A stretch of DNA of 17,452 nt from Acidobacteriota bacterium (GTDB taxonomy: Bacteria; Acidobacteriota; Terriglobia; Terriglobales; Acidobacteriaceae): NCBI GenBank assembly GCA_003225595.1, contig QIAR01000202.1:1-17452 (forward strand). The letters run 5' to 3'. Shown piece after piece: positions 15,912 to 17,452 of the stretch. A program made the position numbers and the translations under genes. Numbering within the stretch: position 1 is the first letter of the stretch; each line of letters begins with the position of its first letter. Under the pieces are notes generated by a model. The model worked only from the letters and a program-made list of their open reading frames with translations, ran no database searches and was not told the DNA's origin.

Positions 15912-15942
15912 TGTTATATCCATAACACACGTACCATGGCAA
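15912..15942 (-). promoter_or_regulatory. chrB promoter with operator-like inverted repeat
   Basis: On the minus strand: TTGCCA (15937-15942), an 18-base spacer and TATAAC (15913-15918), with predicted start about 15905-15907 and the chrB ATG at 15903. The -10 box lies inside a perfect inverted repeat TGTTAT-GGAT-ATAACA (15912-15927), the right place for a repressor, plausibly ChrB itself. Promoter fair, operator role inferred. Confidence 0.55.
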
Positions 15943-16164
15943 GTCACATCGAGGGCGAAAAGACATATTGGAGAGACGGATTAGAAACCCGAACCCCAAA
16001 GCCCGAAAAGCGGACTGCCCTCATTGGCGCCATCACCGATAATGGGTGTTCTCGTTCCCCTACCACTTCCCTGTGTGGGACAAAAAAATCCAGATCGCCT
16101 CAGAGACCATGGACGTCACTGTTCATGGTAAAAACGTTGCCTGACCCGATACACTGGCAGAATC

Positions 16165-16674
16165 ATGACTTCACCAATGTCCGTGCCGGACAACCCTCTT
16201 GCGGTCCTGACGTTGATTGCCGCGCCAGCGGTATTCACCAATGCCTCATCAGTCTTAGTCTTGGGTACGGGCAATCGTCTGGCACGTGTTGTGGATCGGA
16301 CTCGCTACATTGCGCAACAACTCAGGAATGAACATGATCGAGCCCTGTGCCAAATGTACTCAACCCAGCTCGAGCGTCTGGAAAAAAGGGGACAGAAGCT
16401 GGTTGGCGGGATGACGTTTTTCTACACCGCCGTGGGTTCGTTCGCAGCCGCGAGTCTGGTTTCCCTGCTAGGCGCCATGCTGGCCGAGACCCATTACCGG
16501 CTTTCGTTTGCACTGATCGCTGCACTTGTTTTGATCGCGAGCTCGGTCGGATTTGTCGGGCTTTCGTCCGGATGCACGCTGTTAGTACAGGAGACGCGAT
16601 TAGCCCTGCAATCCTTGCGCGACGAGGGCAGAATTATTCGCGACAGTCTTCGAGAGCTCTCAAATAAGCCGTGA
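16165..16674 (+). CDS. DUF2721 family membrane protein
   Basis: A 169-residue protein with the DUF2721 signature: an N-terminal hydrophobic segment NPLAVLTLIAAPAVFTNASS (10-29), a cytoplasmic basic/helical region NRLARVVDRTR... RLEKRGQKL (about 37-76), and two further membrane helices (about 79-104 and 113-140), then a polar helical tail. Function of the family is unknown. The ATG at 16165 lacks a ribosome site; a -10-like TACACT (16150-16155) sits 9 bases before it, so a leaderless message is possible but the -35 is poor. It is divergent from chrB across 261 bases and followed by the kinase gene after 133 bases; nothing ties it to chromate resistance beyond position. Confidence 0.88.
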   Translation: MTSPMSVPDNPLAVLTLIAAPAVFTNASSVLVLGTGNRLARVVDRTRYIAQQLRNEHDRALCQMYSTQLERLEKRGQKLVGGMTFFYTAVGSFAAASLVSLLGAMLAETHYRLSFALIAALVLIASSVGFVGLSSGCTLLVQETRLALQSLRDEGRIIRDSLRELSNKP

Positions 16675-16751
16675 AGTACTAACCAAAGCTTTTTCCACAA
16701 CAGTTTCACTACGCCAGCACGAGCCCTAGAATCAGCCCGTCCGACGCCGCG

Positions 16752-16781
16752 TTGACTTGCCCTAAGCGCAGCGCCTAAGAT
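16752..16781 (+). promoter_or_regulatory. Candidate promoter of the kinase gene
   Basis: TTGACT (16752-16757), an 18-base spacer and TAAGAT (16776-16781) precede the kinase ATG at 16808 by 26 bases. The predicted leader is about 20 bases and pyrimidine-rich (TTCCCTCTCT), with no clear ribosome site. Confidence 0.4.
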
Positions 16782-16807
16782 GCCGGGCGACGGTTAGTTC
16801 CCTCTCT

Positions 16808-17452
16808 ATGATCGGCGAGATCATCTCCCATTACCGTATCCAGCAGAAGTTGGGTGGCGGCGGCATGGGCGTGGTGTACAAGGCCGAGGACACGATGCTC
16901 GGCCGCTTCGTCGCCCTCAAGTTCCTGCCCGATGAAGTGGCGAAGATTCGCAGTCGCTGGAACGCTTCCGCCGCGAAGCCCGGGCCGCCTCCGCCCTGAA
17001 CCATCCCAACATCTGCACCATCCACGAGATCGCGAACCACGACGGCCTCTGGTTCATCGCCATGGAATACCTGGATGGGGTCACGCTGAAGCACATGATC
17101 ACCGGCCGCCCTCTGGAGAATGAGCGGCTGCTGGAGCTGGCGATCGAAGTAGCCGATGCGCTCGATGCCGCGCACTCGGAAGGCATCGTGCACCGTGACA
17201 TTAAGCCGGCGAACATCTTCGTGACCAAGCGAGGATACGCCAAGATCCTCGACTTCGGATTGGCTAAGGTGGCGGGCTCGGCTAGCCCAAAAGGCGCCGC
17301 GAGTCGCAACTCACGCTCACGGTGGACGAAGAGCACCTGACCAGTCCGGGAACGGCCCTGGGAACAGTGGCGTACATGTCGCCGGAACAAGCGTTGGGCA
17401 AAGAACTCGACGGGCGTACCGACCTGTTTTCCTTCGGCGCCGTGCTCTACGA
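16808..17452 (+). pseudogene. Serine/threonine protein kinase with two frameshifts, 3' end beyond window
   Basis: An acidobacterial-style Hanks kinase whose catalytic domain is readable only by changing frame twice. Part 1 (16808 to about 16945) has the glycine loop LGGGGMGVVYKAED and the ATP lysine in VALKFLPDEV. Part 2 (about 16945 to about 17290) has FRREARAASALNHPNI, the catalytic loop HRDIKPANIF and DFGLAKV. Part 3 (about 17300 onward) has the activation segment GTALGTVAYMSPEQ and DLFSFGAVLYE, running off the window. Each shift is consistent with one lost base: AAGATTCG at 16943-16950 for expected AAGGATTCG, and one base between 17286 and 17300. All key kinase residues survive in the pieces, which suggests very recent inactivation or base-calling errors rather than old decay. 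In a repaired reading the C-terminal sensor part would follow outside the window. Confidence 0.75.

Noticed and set aside
16106..16129. Inverted repeat ACCATG ... CATGGT upstream of the DUF2721 gene
   Set aside because: 6-bp arms with a 12-base loop, no link to a promoter; likely chance.

Overview
The window looks like a piece of chromosome from a GC-rich acidobacterium. Three things point that way: a serine/threonine kinase of the style abundant in Acidobacteriota (opening MIGEIISHYRIQQKLG, then KFLPDEV), a small coiled-coil protein starting MKNVYEVLRQKE, and the PilZ-TonB and GAF/zinc-ribbon proteins. The assignment is inference from protein style, not from a marker gene. I see no rRNA, tRNA, insertion sequence or CRISPR array.

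Layout, left to right. (1) Positions 1-664: the 3' part of an XRE/S24 (LexA-like) regulator whose S24 domain keeps the serine but appears to have lost the catalytic lysine. (2) 1026-6938, plus strand: one metabolic unit in the order small-large-medium of a molybdenum hydroxylase of the form II 'CoxSLM' type (AYRGAGR signature). After an 80-base gap come a small membrane protein and a benzoate-CoA-ligase-family enzyme, whose genes overlap by ATGA. The unit probably oxidises an aldehyde or (hetero)aromatic compound and activates an aryl acid as its CoA thioester; the substrate cannot be read from sequence. (3) 7073-10363, minus strand: three envelope or signalling genes, a PilZ-TM-TonB_C fusion, a small coiled-coil protein with a strong promoter, and a GAF/zinc-ribbon/tail-anchored protein. 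(4) About 10520-10780: a decayed cytochrome c gene with several frameshifts and a stop. (5) 10922-15903, minus strand: a chromate-resistance cluster read chrB, stand-alone ChrB C-terminal-domain protein, MFS transporter, secreted tandem-DUF1259 protein, chrA. chrB starts at a promoter whose -10 box lies inside a perfect inverted repeat a few bases from the ATG, so the operon is probably self-regulated and chrB possibly leaderless. Imperfect GCGTCCTTTGTGGTTAA-type repeats flank chrA. (6) 16165-16674: a DUF2721 membrane protein, divergent from the chr operon. (7) 16808-end: a serine/threonine protein kinase split by two single-base frameshifts and running off the window.

The strongest candidate for something undescribed is the five-gene chr cluster, with a secreted two-domain DUF1259 protein and a duplicated ChrB C-terminal domain. 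Second is the molybdenum hydroxylase unit tied to a CoA ligase through a small membrane protein.
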